This document shows, piece after piece, positions 34,373 to 43,791 of a stretch of DNA of 64,000 bases. The DNA comes from Metabacillus litoralis (GTDB taxonomy: Bacteria; Bacillota; Bacilli; Bacillales; Bacillaceae), in assembly GCF_003667825.1 (NCBI RefSeq), contig NZ_CP033043.1, forward strand, positions 3,722,001 through 3,786,000, given 5' to 3'. The notes under the pieces are model-generated. The model saw nothing but the letters and a program-made list of their open reading frames with translations. It was not told where the DNA came from and searched no databases. Numbering within the stretch: position 1 is the first letter of the stretch; every line of letters begins with the position of its first letter. The translations under genes were made by a program, and so were the position numbers.

Positions 34373-35095
34373 ATGTCTTTGTTAAAAGAAACAAGACTAA
34401 GTGAACGGTTTGAGGTAGCTTACAATAAGATAGATGAAATATTAAAGAAACGTGTAAAACATTATGATAAAAGATTTACGGTACTTCTTAGAGAAGGTGC
34501 TAAGCAGCATAGACTTATTAAGGCTTACTCAGAGGAACTAGAACAATACGGAAGACTTCGAAATGCGATTGTTCATGAAAAAAGAGAGTTAGGTACATAT
34601 ATCGCCGAACCACACCATGATGTTGTAGAAAGAATTGAAAGAATTGCAGAAGTCTTTACAAAACCAAACTATGCACTAACCATTGCCACAAAAAGTGTTA
34701 TCTCCTTTCAATATGAAGATAAAATCACGACGGTTATACAAGCAATTAAGGAGCATAACTATTCACAATACCCTGTTTATAAAAACAAGAATTTTATCGG
34801 ATTACTAACAACAGGTGATATTGTAAAATGGATGGCAAGCTACACTGTTAATCATATAGTAGATTTGGCAGATGTTAAAGTTATGGATATTTTAATAGAC
34901 ACACTACAACATCCAATTGAATTTGCAAATAAATCGATTGATATTTTTGAAGTAGAAGAAATCTATGAAATTGCCCATAAGAAAAAGACCGATTTAGAAG
35001 CTGTGATCATTACTGAAAATGGCATGATCGACGAAAAGCCCCTTGGTCTAATTACAGCATGGGATCTTATTGAAATTGATTATACTGCGGACTAA
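34373..35095 (+). CDS. HEPN-like domain fused to a CBS pair
   Basis: 240 residues. The N-terminal helical domain (about 1-90) carries LRNAIVHEKRE, which fits the HEPN RNase motif R-x4-6-H with a polar residue after Arg. Two CBS motifs follow (about 95-240; VIQAIKEHNYSQYPVYKN, FIGLLTTGDIVKWM, PLGLITAWDLIEID), a fold that usually binds adenine nucleotides. AAGGAGG precedes the ATG. A CBS-gated RNase is the natural inference, but activity is not shown. It lies after the TIR operon terminator, so it may be a separate unit. Confidence 0.78.
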   Translation: MSLLKETRLSERFEVAYNKIDEILKKRVKHYDKRFTVLLREGAKQHRLIKAYSEELEQYGRLRNAIVHEKRELGTYIAEPHHDVVERIERIAEVFTKPNYALTIATKSVISFQYEDKITTVIQAIKEHNYSQYPVYKNKNFIGLLTTGDIVKWMASYTVNHIVDLADVKVMDILIDTLQHPIEFANKSIDIFEVEEIYEIAHKKKTDLEAVIITENGMIDEKPLGLITAWDLIEIDYTAD

Positions 35096-35096
35096 A

Positions 35097-35115
35097 GGGA
35101 CAGGTACCTTGGCCC
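35097..35115 (+). repeat. REP-like palindrome copy, slightly diverged
   Basis: GGGACAGGTACCTTGGCCC, 1 bp after the stop of the HEPN-CBS gene, sense orientation. Confidence 0.75.
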
Positions 35116-35159
35116 TTTGTTTCTTTACTACTGCTTCCTTCAAGTTAATAAGGAACGTT

Positions 35160-35178
35160 GGGACACAGAACCTTTCCC
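35160..35178 (-). repeat. REP-like palindrome copy, degenerate
   Basis: GGGACACAGAACCTTTCCC, arms no longer fully complementary. Confidence 0.6.
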
Positions 35179-35209
35179 GCTGTCTCCCATCATGTCAGCA
35201 AGAAACTTT

Positions 35210-35228
35210 GAGACATGGAACCTGTCCC
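35210..35228 (-). repeat. REP-like palindrome copy, degenerate
   Basis: GAGACATGGAACCTGTCCC, third of a decaying cluster after the HEPN-CBS gene. Confidence 0.65.
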
Positions 35229-35385
35229 TCTGTCTCGCTTTTAAACACTTTAGTGATATGAAATTCAAGAAAAACCTTATTTTATAAGTATTTAAGAAAT
35301 ATAAATAGGTAATTAGCAACCCTACCTACGACACTTATCGACAGTTTTCGACAATGTTATGATTACATTGTGTGTGTTACCTTTC

Positions 35386-35413
35386 GAGATGCAATTTTTG
35401 CATCTCTTTTTTT
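35386..35413 (+). terminator. Terminator downstream of the HEPN-CBS gene
   Basis: GAGATGCAA/TTGCATCTC hairpin followed by TTTTTTT on the + strand. Confidence 0.8.
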
Positions 35414-35438
35414 AATATTCTATGTTAGTGGACTTTAT

Positions 35439-36482
35439 TTACCAGCCTCTCACTTTTTGGTTTACTACATAAAATGAAATGTATGTTTGATATTTCCCAC
35501 CAAGAAGTTCTTCTAATTCACTTTGGAAAGTCTCCTCAAATAATGTAATAACTGCTTCTTCACCTAAAGGAGAGTTCCAAGTTTCTGTTTTTAAGATTGT
35601 TAAATTCATTTCTTTTAATTCCTCGACTTTAAAAGAAACTTTCACTCCATTTCCTAACATTTTATTGAATTGAGCAAATATTGGAGTAGTTTTTTGTTCC
35701 AGGTATTCTTTTGTATAAAATTGATTACTTATTTCTTCCTCACTTACATCAACAGCGAATAATCCGTTTTTAGAAAATGCCACACTTGCTTCTCTTGTAG
35801 TAGGATTTACTATATTGAATGAATATGTTAACTCTTTATACTTAAGCTCTGTAAATCTATCTTCTTTAACTTCTTCTATTAGCTGTTTATCTTTTAGGAC
35901 TTCCTTTGCTTCATCAATTGTCATTCCCCACTCTAAACCAGGAAACGCTTTTGTTAATAAAGATGTGTTTTCAATTTCTGTTACGACTTTGTTTTCCATA
36001 GTAGCTAACGTATTCGTTACTTTTGTTGGGATATCTTTATATCCACCAGCTTTTTTAATCTCAATAGCACGTTTTTTTAGTCGCTCTAATTTAGCTAGGT
36101 CAAGGTTTGCTTTCTCTGTATTGCCCGCCTTTAGAGATTCATTAATAACACCTAAAAGTCTATATTGAGACACTTCATAAATAACACGCTCACGTGCAAT
36201 CTTGGCATTCTTAACGTAAGTAGAATTAAGAGCATCTCGCTTAGATTTACCTGACACTTTACCGATTGCTTTCTCAGTTTTCTTAATCTCGCTGGACAAT
36301 TTGTCATATTGATCATTAATAGCCACAATATCCCCTGAATCAATCGTCTTTTCAAAGCTGGATAGTTTATTTTGTAAACCTTTCCCCAGCTTAGTTGCCT
36401 CATCAAGGCTACTAGCAATAGCTTGCTTCGAAAAGGATACTGTGAATATTAAAATGATAAAAGTTAAAAAAATTTTTTTCAT
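35439..36482 (-). CDS. Secreted SbsC-domain protein, intact paralogue
   Basis: 347 residues: signal peptide (to about AIA, residue 23), then a helical domain (about 25-160) sharing AIGKVSGKSKRDALN, ARERVIYEVSQYRLL and AKLERLKKRAIEIKKAGGY with the N-terminus of the S-layer protein at 50391-53324. That part of SbsC binds the secondary cell wall polymer. A C-terminal alpha/beta domain (about 180-347) starts GLEWGMTIDEAKEVL, like small SmpA/BLIP-type folds. Probably a wall-attached exported protein. Confidence 0.78.
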   Translation of the reverse strand: MKKIFLTFIILIFTVSFSKQAIASSLDEATKLGKGLQNKLSSFEKTIDSGDIVAINDQYDKLSSEIKKTEKAIGKVSGKSKRDALNSTYVKNAKIARERVIYEVSQYRLLGVINESLKAGNTEKANLDLAKLERLKKRAIEIKKAGGYKDIPTKVTNTLATMENKVVTEIENTSLLTKAFPGLEWGMTIDEAKEVLKDKQLIEEVKEDRFTELKYKELTYSFNIVNPTTREASVAFSKNGLFAVDVSEEEISNQFYTKEYLEQKTTPIFAQFNKMLGNGVKVSFKVEELKEMNLTILKTETWNSPLGEEAVITLFEETFQSELEELLGGKYQTYISFYVVNQKVRGW

Positions 36483-36598
36483 ACATAAACTCCCTCATCA
36501 GATATAGGTCTATTAACCCATAAAAATATTACCATATTATGTGATATTCTGTAAATAAACACAATATATTAATCAGTTAAAAAACGCCATCTTTAATC

Positions 36599-36644
36599 AA
36601 AAGACTGTAGGCGACTCAATATCTGAGTTTGCCTACAGTCTTTT
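36599..36644. terminator. Strong hairpin terminator
   Basis: AAAAGACTGTAGGC pairs with GCCTACAGTCTTTT, with a T-run on the + strand and A-rich flank on the other, between two SbsC-domain paralogues. Confidence 0.85.
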
Positions 36645-36679
36645 TTGACAAAACTAGTATGATAATCTATGACTAGGTG

Positions 36680-37707
36680 TTAAAACTTATAATTTTTCAA
36701 AGAGATGGAATATGCTGTCATATAACTATTACCTGGCTCCCACTCACTTGAACTTATTTTTATTGATAACTGTTCAAATGGGTCATTTTTAATCCAATTA
36801 TGTCTTTGAAAGAAAAGTGGAGATGGGCTAAGGCCACTACCATCAATTCCATCCTTTGGTTCTCCAAATAAACTTTTTGTTTTTATGTATAAACTATTAT
36901 AATCTGTTTCTATTTGTTTAATATCTGGTATATCACTTGTTATTAGTTCATTAATTACGTAAATAGAAACTAGTTTATTATTATTAAACGCCAATGCGAT
37001 TCTCTGATTTTCCGAACCTAAATAACTCTCTAACAGATTAGTCCATCATATGTTAAGAATACAGTACTTGCGTTATAATTATCATTTTGACTAAGGCTGT
37101 ATCCGGACATTACGCCCATTACTTCCTCTACCGTCATATCCCAACTAAGATTAGGATGAAGTGTACTCAAAATACTTTTTGAGTTCAGGTTTGCTTCTGC
37201 AGAATTTTCTTTGTTTTTAAGAGTATTATTAATCTGAGTAGGTAAAGCCTAATACCCTCCTGCATTTTTAATCTCAACTGCTCCCTTTTTTAATCGATCT
37301 AACTTAGCTAGGTTTTGTTTAGCTTTCTCGTCGTGGCCAGATTCAAATAGGCCCTCAATTATATTTATTAAACGATATTGTGATACCTCATAGATAACAC
37401 GTTCTCTTGCTATTTTTGCTGGCCTTACGTATTTGGCATTAAGGTTATCTCTTTTGTTTTTTCCAGACACCTTTCCAATGGCTCTTTCTACCTTCTTTAT
37501 GTCATTGGAAAAGCCATCATATTGTTCATTAATACTAACTATATCTCCTGAATTAATTGACTTTTCAAATGTCTCTAAGTGATTAGCCAGTTTATCTCCT
37601 ACATTTACAGCATCGTCCAATGAACTTGCATATGTGGTGTTCATACTGATAATAAATGTAATTACTAGTGTGAAAAGAAATATGTATGTTTTCAAGTTAT
37701 GTCTCAC
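36680..37707 (-). pseudogene. SbsC-domain paralogue broken by a stop and a frameshift
   Basis: The 5' part (37249-37707) has a signal peptide and the SbsC-like domain (AIGKVSGKNKRDNLNAKYV, ARERVIYEVSQYRLI, AKLDRLKKGAVEIKNAGGY), then a TAG right after GGY. The frame continues beyond it with LSWDMTVEEVMGVM, parallel to LEWGMTIDEAKEVL of the intact paralogue. A one-base shift near 37040 leads into the last 104 codons. Same architecture as 35439-36482, now inactive or truncated. Confidence 0.82.
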
Positions 37708-37777
37708 CTCTACAGTTTATTAGACCTATGAATATTTTACCGTAAAATTAAAACCAGAATACAAGAATTGAAAGTTT

Positions 37778-37880
37778 TACAACTAATTGGAACTGCTCAG
37801 CAAACCATGGATAATAAAACCATTAAAACAAGAACTTCATGGTCTAAACCAAGAATAATTATTCTATCAAACATTTACAA
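37778..37880 (+). mobile_element. IS21-like element remnant
   Basis: Two segments match the transposase gene at 47216-48598: 37778-37805 aligns with about 47252-47281 (CTAATYGGWACTGCTCAGC) and 37821-37880 with about 47957-48018 (AAAACAAGAACTTCATGGTC). The roughly 680 bp between them are deleted. A decayed relative of the full copy. Confidence 0.75.
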
Positions 37881-37895
37881 CAAGGAAACTGTCCC
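37877..37895 (-). repeat. REP-like palindrome copy, degenerate
   Basis: ACAACAAGGAAACTGTCCC; half arm lost, at the border of the IS remnant. Confidence 0.4.
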
Positions 37896-37991
37896 TCTTG
37901 CCCTCCACCATTGGATCACTTCTTGCCTGTACATCTACTGGAAACTACATGTAGTCGTTAAAGTCATGTGCACTATTTTATAAAAAACAAT

Positions 37992-38037
37992 AAACTAGCG
38001 CCTATATCCCTTTTCTCCCTGGAATAGACGCTAGTTT
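37992..38037. terminator. Hairpin terminator-like repeat
   Basis: AAACTAGCG/CGCTAGTTT outer stem with further inner pairs; closely resembles the outer stem at 11273-11307. Confidence 0.5.
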
Positions 38038-38049
38038 ACTAGTACTCAA

Positions 38050-38640
38050 TTAAATTTTATCTTTATTAGTAGAAAAGTTCTCCAAGGCAAACCTGGGACA
38101 AGGAACCAGACCCCTATTCAAAAAACTCCTTCTATGTCCAGGACTATTCACCCAACCGCTAACTACTGCTTCAGGTGTTTGATAGCCGGCAGCGATATTT
38201 TCAGCTGATACTTGATAAGTGATATCAAACTGCTTCATCATTTCAGTGGGTGAACCGTATGTTGGAGATTGATGACTAAAATAGTTGTATAAACCCTTAT
38301 CATTGGATTTTTCTCTTGCAACAGAACTTAATTTAAAGTTTAAGTTTTGTGGGTTATCTTTACCGCATATTATCCTTTCGATATTTGTCATTAAAAAACA
38401 TTGTATTCAAACTCGTTAATCCTAAACTATTACCCTCTTCGATCTTTACGAAATGTTTAGTTCTTAAGGAGTTTTCAAACATTTCGAGTGAAGTATCAAT
38501 ACCTGTTGGTACATCTTCATAATGACCTGCTTCTTTAATTGCTACTGCTCTCTTTTTTAATCGAGCTAACTTATTTAAATCGCTAGTAATATCTGAGTTA
38601 CCATCAATAACTTGTAATCCGATATTTTACAATTTGAATC
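38050..38640 (-). pseudogene. Remnant of an SbsC-domain/CAP-domain gene
   Basis: 38399-38600 encodes the end of an SbsC-like domain (LNKLARLKKRAVAIKEAGHY) without its 5' part. In another frame 38050-38391 encodes a CAP/SCP domain (HQSPTYGSPTEMMKQFDITY, SAENIAAGYQTPEAVVSGWV, NSPGHRRSFLNRG). The CAP domain is cut at its last strand by a REP-like copy (38095-38113). CAP proteins of bacilli are secreted. So one gene probably fused a wall-binding domain to CAP and was broken by 5' loss, frameshift and repeat insertion. Confidence 0.68.
38095..38113 (-). repeat. REP-like palindrome copy
   Basis: GGGACAAGGAACCAGACCC interrupting the CAP domain remnant, sense orientation. Last copy of the family seen in the window. 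Confidence 0.75.
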
Positions 38641-38659
38641 CATCAGTTATTACTCATTT

Positions 38660-39460
38660 CTATTCCGTACTTTTAAGGACTAGATTCTGCTTCAGTCTAT
38701 CTAGAATCTCTACTTCTAGTTGGCAAGCCTCCATAAGATAGGCTTCTATTGTTCCAAATCGTTCCTTAATATTGGTATATAATTGCTCGAGCACTTCAGG
38801 ATGAGCCTTTAATATGAATTCAGTACGCTCTGGGGAGACATGAAAAAGAGTCATCCATCTCATGACTTTTATAAATATATCTAATCGATGTTTGTAATAA
38901 TCGTTGGTTAAGAGATATTCTTCCAATACCTTTTGATAGGGTACCTGGACTAAGGACTGAATGATTGATGCAATAATCCCTGTTCTATCCTTTCCAGCTG
39001 AACAATTGATGAGCACCGGCCAATTTTTATCATCAGAGATTAAGGTAAGTATTTTCTTTATCTGTGGCGTTTGATAGAATGCAATACTATGATAATACTC
39101 CCTAGTAAAGTTTTTAAAATCGTCTGCTCCTGTCTTTCGAAACAAAAAGCTAAGAAACTTTCGGAAATTAGCATCTTGAGTCTCTATGGGAAGTAGAGGA
39201 ATGTTCACAGAATTAATCTCCTCGGCAGAAAGTAATATGGGCTTATTCTTGTTATATTCTTTTTCTGATCGAAGGTCTAAAATTGTTTTAATCTTAAATT
39301 TTTTCAATTTTTCCAGATCAGATGGAGTCATGCTTGATAATTTATCTGAGCGATAGAGCACACCTTGCTTTAAGGTAGATCCTTGCTCTGTTTTTATCCC
39401 TCCGATGTCACGAAAATTATATATTTTTTCAAAGTGTTGTATTAATAGTTTGTTACTCAT
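38660..39460 (-). CDS. Tyrosine-protein phosphatase-like (Y_phosphatase3 family)
   Basis: 266 residues with FRDIGGIKTEQGSTLKQGVL, LYRSDKLS, TILDLRSEKEY and the P-loop CSAGKDRTG (C-x5-R catalytic motif). The family hydrolyses phosphotyrosine or phosphoinositide-like substrates; cytoplasmic here, no signal peptide. Its ATG overlaps the stop of the membrane gene before it (ATGA). Substrate unknown. Confidence 0.9.
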   Translation of the reverse strand: MSNKLLIQHFEKIYNFRDIGGIKTEQGSTLKQGVLYRSDKLSSMTPSDLEKLKKFKIKTILDLRSEKEYNKNKPILLSAEEINSVNIPLLPIETQDANFRKFLSFLFRKTGADDFKNFTREYYHSIAFYQTPQIKKILTLISDDKNWPVLINCSAGKDRTGIIASIIQSLVQVPYQKVLEEYLLTNDYYKHRLDIFIKVMRWMTLFHVSPERTEFILKAHPEVLEQLYTNIKERFGTIEAYLMEACQLEVEILDRLKQNLVLKSTE

Positions 39461-39729
39461 AATTCACTCCCACTTACCCCATGTAATAGGTAGCCAAAAG
39501 CTATCCATAGAGGTGAGAATACAAGACCTAAGAATGCTAGTTCAGTCGAAATCCATTTTACACGTGAATCTGACAATGCAGCTCCGAGATAAACACAAGC
39601 AGTATACGCTAAGAATGATGCAAACAATTGATAAGAAAACGGAGATGAAAAGGAAAAGAATAGTTTACAAACCAGTAATGCTAATAGAATACCTACAACC
39701 ACACTTTTGAACTCTATTTTTTTCATCAT
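39457..39729 (-). CDS. Small membrane protein
   Basis: 90 residues, about three hydrophobic helices (10-28, 33-52, 64-82), not recognised. GAGGTG precedes two adjacent ATG codons (39729, 39726); the second has the better spacing. Translationally coupled to the phosphatase gene. Confidence 0.65.
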   Translation of the reverse strand: MMKKIEFKSVVVGILLALLVCKLFFSFSSPFSYQLFASFLAYTACVYLGAALSDSRVKWISTELAFLGLVFSPLWIAFGYLLHGVSGSEL

Positions 39730-39815
39730 TCACCTCGTAAGTTAGTTTTTGTTGATTTTATTAAAATAGATGTTCCTGATGTTATTTACACAACCCCACC
39801 GCTGCCATTGGCGCT

Positions 39816-40622
39816 CTATGGAACGTCAACGACAAAAGGCACTGTCAAGATATTCCCGTTTCTTTGAAATTGGGCCCAAATTTTATAGACTCCAGGTTGT
39901 GGGAATGTGGTTTCAAAGAGGGCAACAGGGCCGCTCCCTTGATTTTCTAATGCATGAACATGTAAATATCGTTCACTGTCTTCAGATAAAACAACAACGT
40001 GACCAATAGATCCTAGATAGGGTTCAAGGTCAGTTATTGGATCCTTGAGATCACCTTCCGTTAACCTAAATTCTAATGTAAGCTCCTTCCCAGCCTCTAG
40101 CCCAGAGTTTACAGTTAACGATACATTTATTCCTTCTATAATTTTCTCGAGACGATGATCAACAGATACAGGACTTAGTTGAGCAGCTTCTCCTTCAACT
40201 GTTACCCATTCCATTTTACTCATGGAATCACCATCTTTTGGCTTGAAGTCCGCTATCATCCGATACTCGCCGCCAGCTGGGAAATGATTCTCCACCTCAA
40301 ATACTCCATTCCCCTTATACTCTGGATGAATATGGTTAAAATAGGATAAATCTTTACTAACTACGATCAAATGTAGTAGCTTTTCATGAGTAACCTCAAA
40401 TTCTTCAATGGGGTCACCGTTGTTAGCAACCGTCATTCTTATTAAATGGTCATCACCAGGAGCTTGACGTTCATCAAGCTCCCACTCCACCTTCACATCA
40501 TCCGTCATGATTCTTTTACTCTCAACCACCTCCTCTTCATCCCACGATGAATCTGAATTACAGGCTGTCAGTAACAATACAGCCGAAAAACATAGAAATA
40601 AGATCAGGCTTTTTTTACTCAT
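39816..40622 (-). CDS. Lipoprotein with YtkA/FixH-like domains
   Basis: About 268 residues: lipoprotein signal with lipobox LLTAC, then two beta-sandwich halves with matching His motifs, FNHIHPEY (about 115) and YLHVHALE (about 225), resembling YtkA-like extracellular domains that may bind copper. ATG 40622 overlaps the stop of the ABC permease gene (ATGAGTAA), so it is co-translated with the exporter. An external accessory subunit is the simplest reading. Confidence 0.75.
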   Translation of the reverse strand: MSKKSLILFLCFSAVLLLTACNSDSSWDEEEVVESKRIMTDDVKVEWELDERQAPGDDHLIRMTVANNGDPIEEFEVTHEKLLHLIVVSKDLSYFNHIHPEYKGNGVFEVENHFPAGGEYRMIADFKPKDGDSMSKMEWVTVEGEAAQLSPVSVDHRLEKIIEGINVSLTVNSGLEAGKELTLEFRLTEGDLKDPITDLEPYLGSIGHVVVLSEDSERYLHVHALENQGSGPVALFETTFPQPGVYKIWAQFQRNGNILTVPFVVDVP

Positions 40623-43101
40623 ATCGCAACGCCTCATTTAATGGAATTTTTGCAGCTCTTCTTGAAGGGGCAAAACTTGAAACCAAGCTTATGAGTATTC
40701 CAAACGAGAAAATCAACGTAATGATCAGTGGGGACACGCCAAACTCAAACGTTAGGTTATTATACTCCATAAAGCCAGATGTCATATAGATTAATAGGAT
40801 ACCGAATAGAATACCGATGACAGTTGCTGCTAAGCCTATTCCGAACCCTTCAAGAATAACCATTCGGACGACTTGTTTTCGTGTGACCCCTACTGCACGC
40901 ATCATTCCGATTTCACGAACACGTTCCATGATATTGATTAGCAATGTATTCGTGATTCCGATCCCTGATATAATAATTGCCAAAATGACTAATGCATTAA
41001 TAATGCTAAACGAGCTTGTCACCATGGAGCCTATGACGGTTACCCAATCCTCTGGACCCCACATTTCTTCCACGCGTTCTCCAAATTGCCCATAGATATT
41101 TTCTCTTAACTGAAGTGAACTTGTTTCATCATCCTTCAACACTAATGCATTTTTTTCAAATTTCACTCCGAAGCTCTCTTTAAAATGAGCCTCGTTCATA
41201 AACGCACCATATCCTCTATTTTTCATTGTATTAACGACAGCAATAACCTTAAATGACTTTGCTCCATCTAGGGTATCTAGCATGATGCTTTCTCCAATTC
41301 TTCCACCCCATACTTCGTAGGAAATTTCATCAAGAATGATTTCATCGTCATGTAAACGTTTAATTAAGTCACCATGTGTTTCATTTTGTCCGGTAAACAG
41401 CGGAAAACGATTAATCCAATCTTCTCCAACTCCAAATATAGGGAGCATTCGTTTTTCTCCATCAAGAGTCCAGATGATTGATTGCAAAGAATATGTCGTT
41501 GCATCGGCAACACCTTCTGTATTTTTGATTTTTTCTAGATCTCCTTCTTCAATGTGGTGAAACATGATATCAAGATTCCCACCATACGTTGAATGAACCA
41601 TTTTTTCATAGGTCTGTAATAGTGCTGAATTCAGGGAACTCATTAATACAATCATGGCAATCCCTAGGCAAAGTATGACAGAGGTCATCGAAGAGCGACT
41701 AAGATTGCGATGTAAATTCCTCATTGCCATATCTCCTGAAAATCTGAATATAAGACCATAAAACCCTTTTATAACGAGTACAAACAATCTAAATAAATAT
41801 GGGAAGATGCATGCAATCCCCACCATTAGTGGCAAAACTAATAGTAAATGTTCAATAAAAAAACTTGAAATAATTAGAACGATACCGAGGATCCCCACCC
41901 ATTTATTCGTAGGTTTCGCTTTTGATTTGTGCTCCTTTAATACTTTTATCACGCTAATTTTTCCTACATCTCTAATCGGATACCAAGCTGCAATGACTGG
42001 AACAACCAATCCTGCGAGTAACGATAATAAAATCCCTGGTAAAAGAACAATACTATTTCCTTCTTGAATACCGATCAGCATAAAGACGATATTTGTTAAC
42101 CCTAATGCCATTCCATATCCAACGACCAACCCAATTACAGTTCCAATCAACGCTAACAGGATCACCTCTGATAACACCATGGCCTGTAGTTGTCCTGGGG
42201 TATACCCAATCGTTTTTAGAACGGCAAATTCATTTTTTCTTTCCTTTATGCTCACGTATAGTGAATTAAAGATGATGAAAGCACTTAATATGATCCCTAG
42301 GAAACCAGCGATATACAATGCCATGAAAAAGGAATCCATTTTTTGGAATTCTTCATTAATATTGATAACGACTGGTTGCATAAAGATGTCTGAATTCATT
42401 TTTGCAATTTGATCAGCTGCTTGCTTAACAGATGCAACACTTTCCCGATCATTTGCTTTTCCTTGAATTCCTTGAATTTGACCCTCTAACCCAAACCATT
42501 CTTGAACAACTGGTAGTGGAAGAGCAACTGCCCAGTGATGATACTTTGCCATATTCCAACTGGATGGTCCCATTAACTCTTGTGTGTACTTGATAATAGC
42601 GGAAACCTCGATGTTTTTTATTCCTTGATCTGTATTAAACGAGATAGAATCACCAATCCTTGAACCCCATATCTTAGCTGTTCTATCAGTTATAACAGCA
42701 CCTCCACCGTTTAGATCGCCTTCGATTAGCTCAAATCCAGTAACAGTTGTATCGAGCTTACTGTAACCTGTCACAACCACCCTTTTTTGGATAGATGATA
42801 TCTCTTCCTCCTCTACGACAAGCTTTGTATTTTCTTTTAATAGTGCAACAGATGTCGCACCATCAATCGTTTCCATTTGCTTATGCACGTCTTCTGAAAA
42901 ATACGCATCGGTGCCTGCCAGAATGAAATCCGCTTTTGCGAAGGCTTTTTGCACAAAGATTGGAAATGACTTCTCTGCTGAATCCACTGCAGCAATAACC
43001 GAAAAAGTGGACGCGACACCGATGACAATCGATAAAATTGTCAGGAAGGTTCTCAACTTTCGACGCATTAAGTTACGCCAAGCGATTTGCCATTGTTTCA
43101 T
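40615..43101 (-). CDS. ABC exporter permease, two FtsX/MacB-type domains
   Basis: 828 residues: N-terminal membrane helix with MacB-like periplasmic-type domain, three helices around 270-385, a central pair of helices, a second extracellular domain, and three C-terminal helices (about 700-820). Typical motifs are LRTFLTILSIVIGVASTFSV, ERKNEFAVLKTIGYTPGQL and ERVREIGMMRAVGVTRKQVV. Overlaps the ATPase gene by 29 bp. Such exporters move lipoproteins, peptides or drugs by mechanotransmission; substrate unknown. Confidence 0.9.
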   Translation of the reverse strand: MKQWQIAWRNLMRRKLRTFLTILSIVIGVASTFSVIAAVDSAEKSFPIFVQKAFAKADFILAGTDAYFSEDVHKQMETIDGATSVALLKENTKLVVEEEEISSIQKRVVVTGYSKLDTTVTGFELIEGDLNGGGAVITDRTAKIWGSRIGDSISFNTDQGIKNIEVSAIIKYTQELMGPSSWNMAKYHHWAVALPLPVVQEWFGLEGQIQGIQGKANDRESVASVKQAADQIAKMNSDIFMQPVVININEEFQKMDSFFMALYIAGFLGIILSAFIIFNSLYVSIKERKNEFAVLKTIGYTPGQLQAMVLSEVILLALIGTVIGLVVGYGMALGLTNIVFMLIGIQEGNSIVLLPGILLSLLAGLVVPVIAAWYPIRDVGKISVIKVLKEHKSKAKPTNKWVGILGIVLIISSFFIEHLLLVLPLMVGIACIFPYLFRLFVLVIKGFYGLIFRFSGDMAMRNLHRNLSRSSMTSVILCLGIAMIVLMSSLNSALLQTYEKMVHSTYGGNLDIMFHHIEEGDLEKIKNTEGVADATTYSLQSIIWTLDGEKRMLPIFGVGEDWINRFPLFTGQNETHGDLIKRLHDDEIILDEISYEVWGGRIGESIMLDTLDGAKSFKVIAVVNTMKNRGYGAFMNEAHFKESFGVKFEKNALVLKDDETSSLQLRENIYGQFGERVEEMWGPEDWVTVIGSMVTSSFSIINALVILAIIISGIGITNTLLINIMERVREIGMMRAVGVTRKQVVRMVILEGFGIGLAATVIGILFGILLIYMTSGFMEYNNLTFEFGVSPLIITLIFSFGILISLVSSFAPSRRAAKIPLNEALRYE

Positions 43102-43789
43102 TATGATGACCTCCTTTTACACCGTCCTCTATAATTAATCCATCTCGGACTGTGATGATCCGATTGGCAACTTGTGCCGCTTGTAAATCATGGGTTACCA
43201 TCACGATGGTTATTTGGTCCTCTAGATTAAGCTTTGAAAGTAAGTTCAAAATCCCTTCCCCATTTATCTGATCAAGATTTCCTGTTGGTTCATCCGCTAA
43301 AATTAACTTTGGTTTCATAGCCAATGCTCTGGCAATTGCTACCCTTTGTTGCTGCCCTCCACTTAACTGAGAAGGAAATTGAGATTCTTTTCCTTCAAGT
43401 TTCACATCAGATAAAAGCTGGCTAACTGTCGATTTAATTTTCTCTTTAGAAGCATTGTTTGCTGATAGTGACAAGGCAATGTTTTCTCCCACTGTCATCA
43501 TCGGTAAAAGCTGATAGTTTTGAAAGACGAAGCCGACTTTTGTACGTCGGAATTGAGTCAGTTCTTTCTCACTTAATCCATTTAATTGAACATCATCCAC
43601 CACAATGTTTCCTGTGCTTGGTAGATCTAGACCCCCGAGCAATTGCAGTAAAGTACTTTTCCCTGATCCACTTGGGCCCATTATCGCTACAAATTCGCCC
43701 TTTTTAATGTGGATATTATTATCTTTTAATGCGTAAAAATCTCCTGATTCTAAAGAATACACCTTTGATACATTTGACACTTTTATCAT
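43073..43789 (-). CDS. ABC exporter ATPase (MacB/LolD type)
   Basis: 238 residues with Walker [18 protein letters not shown]-loop [14 protein letters not shown], signature [15 protein letters not shown], Walker [13 protein letters not shown] and switch VTHD. Drives the permease encoded next. GGAGGGAAA upstream; the gene begins 2 bp after the stop of the small membrane gene. Confidence 0.95.
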   Translation of the reverse strand: MIKVSNVSKVYSLESGDFYALKDNNIHIKKGEFVAIMGPSGSGKSTLLQLLGGLDLPSTGNIVVDDVQLNGLSEKELTQFRRTKVGFVFQNYQLLPMMTVGENIALSLSANNASKEKIKSTVSQLLSDVKLEGKESQFPSQLSGGQQQRVAIARALAMKPKLILADEPTGNLDQINGEGILNLLSKLNLEDQITIVMVTHDLQAAQVANRIITVRDGLIIEDGVKGGHHNETMANRLA

Positions 43790-43791
43790 TT

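Noticed and set aside
36152..36418. 88-codon minus-strand frame inside the SbsC-domain gene
   Set aside because: Out-of-frame shadow of the intact 347-residue protein.
3329..38113. Dispersed palindromes as ordinary Rho-independent terminators
   Set aside because: No T-run follows them, several lie inside coding sequence or leaders, and independent terminators occur nearby.
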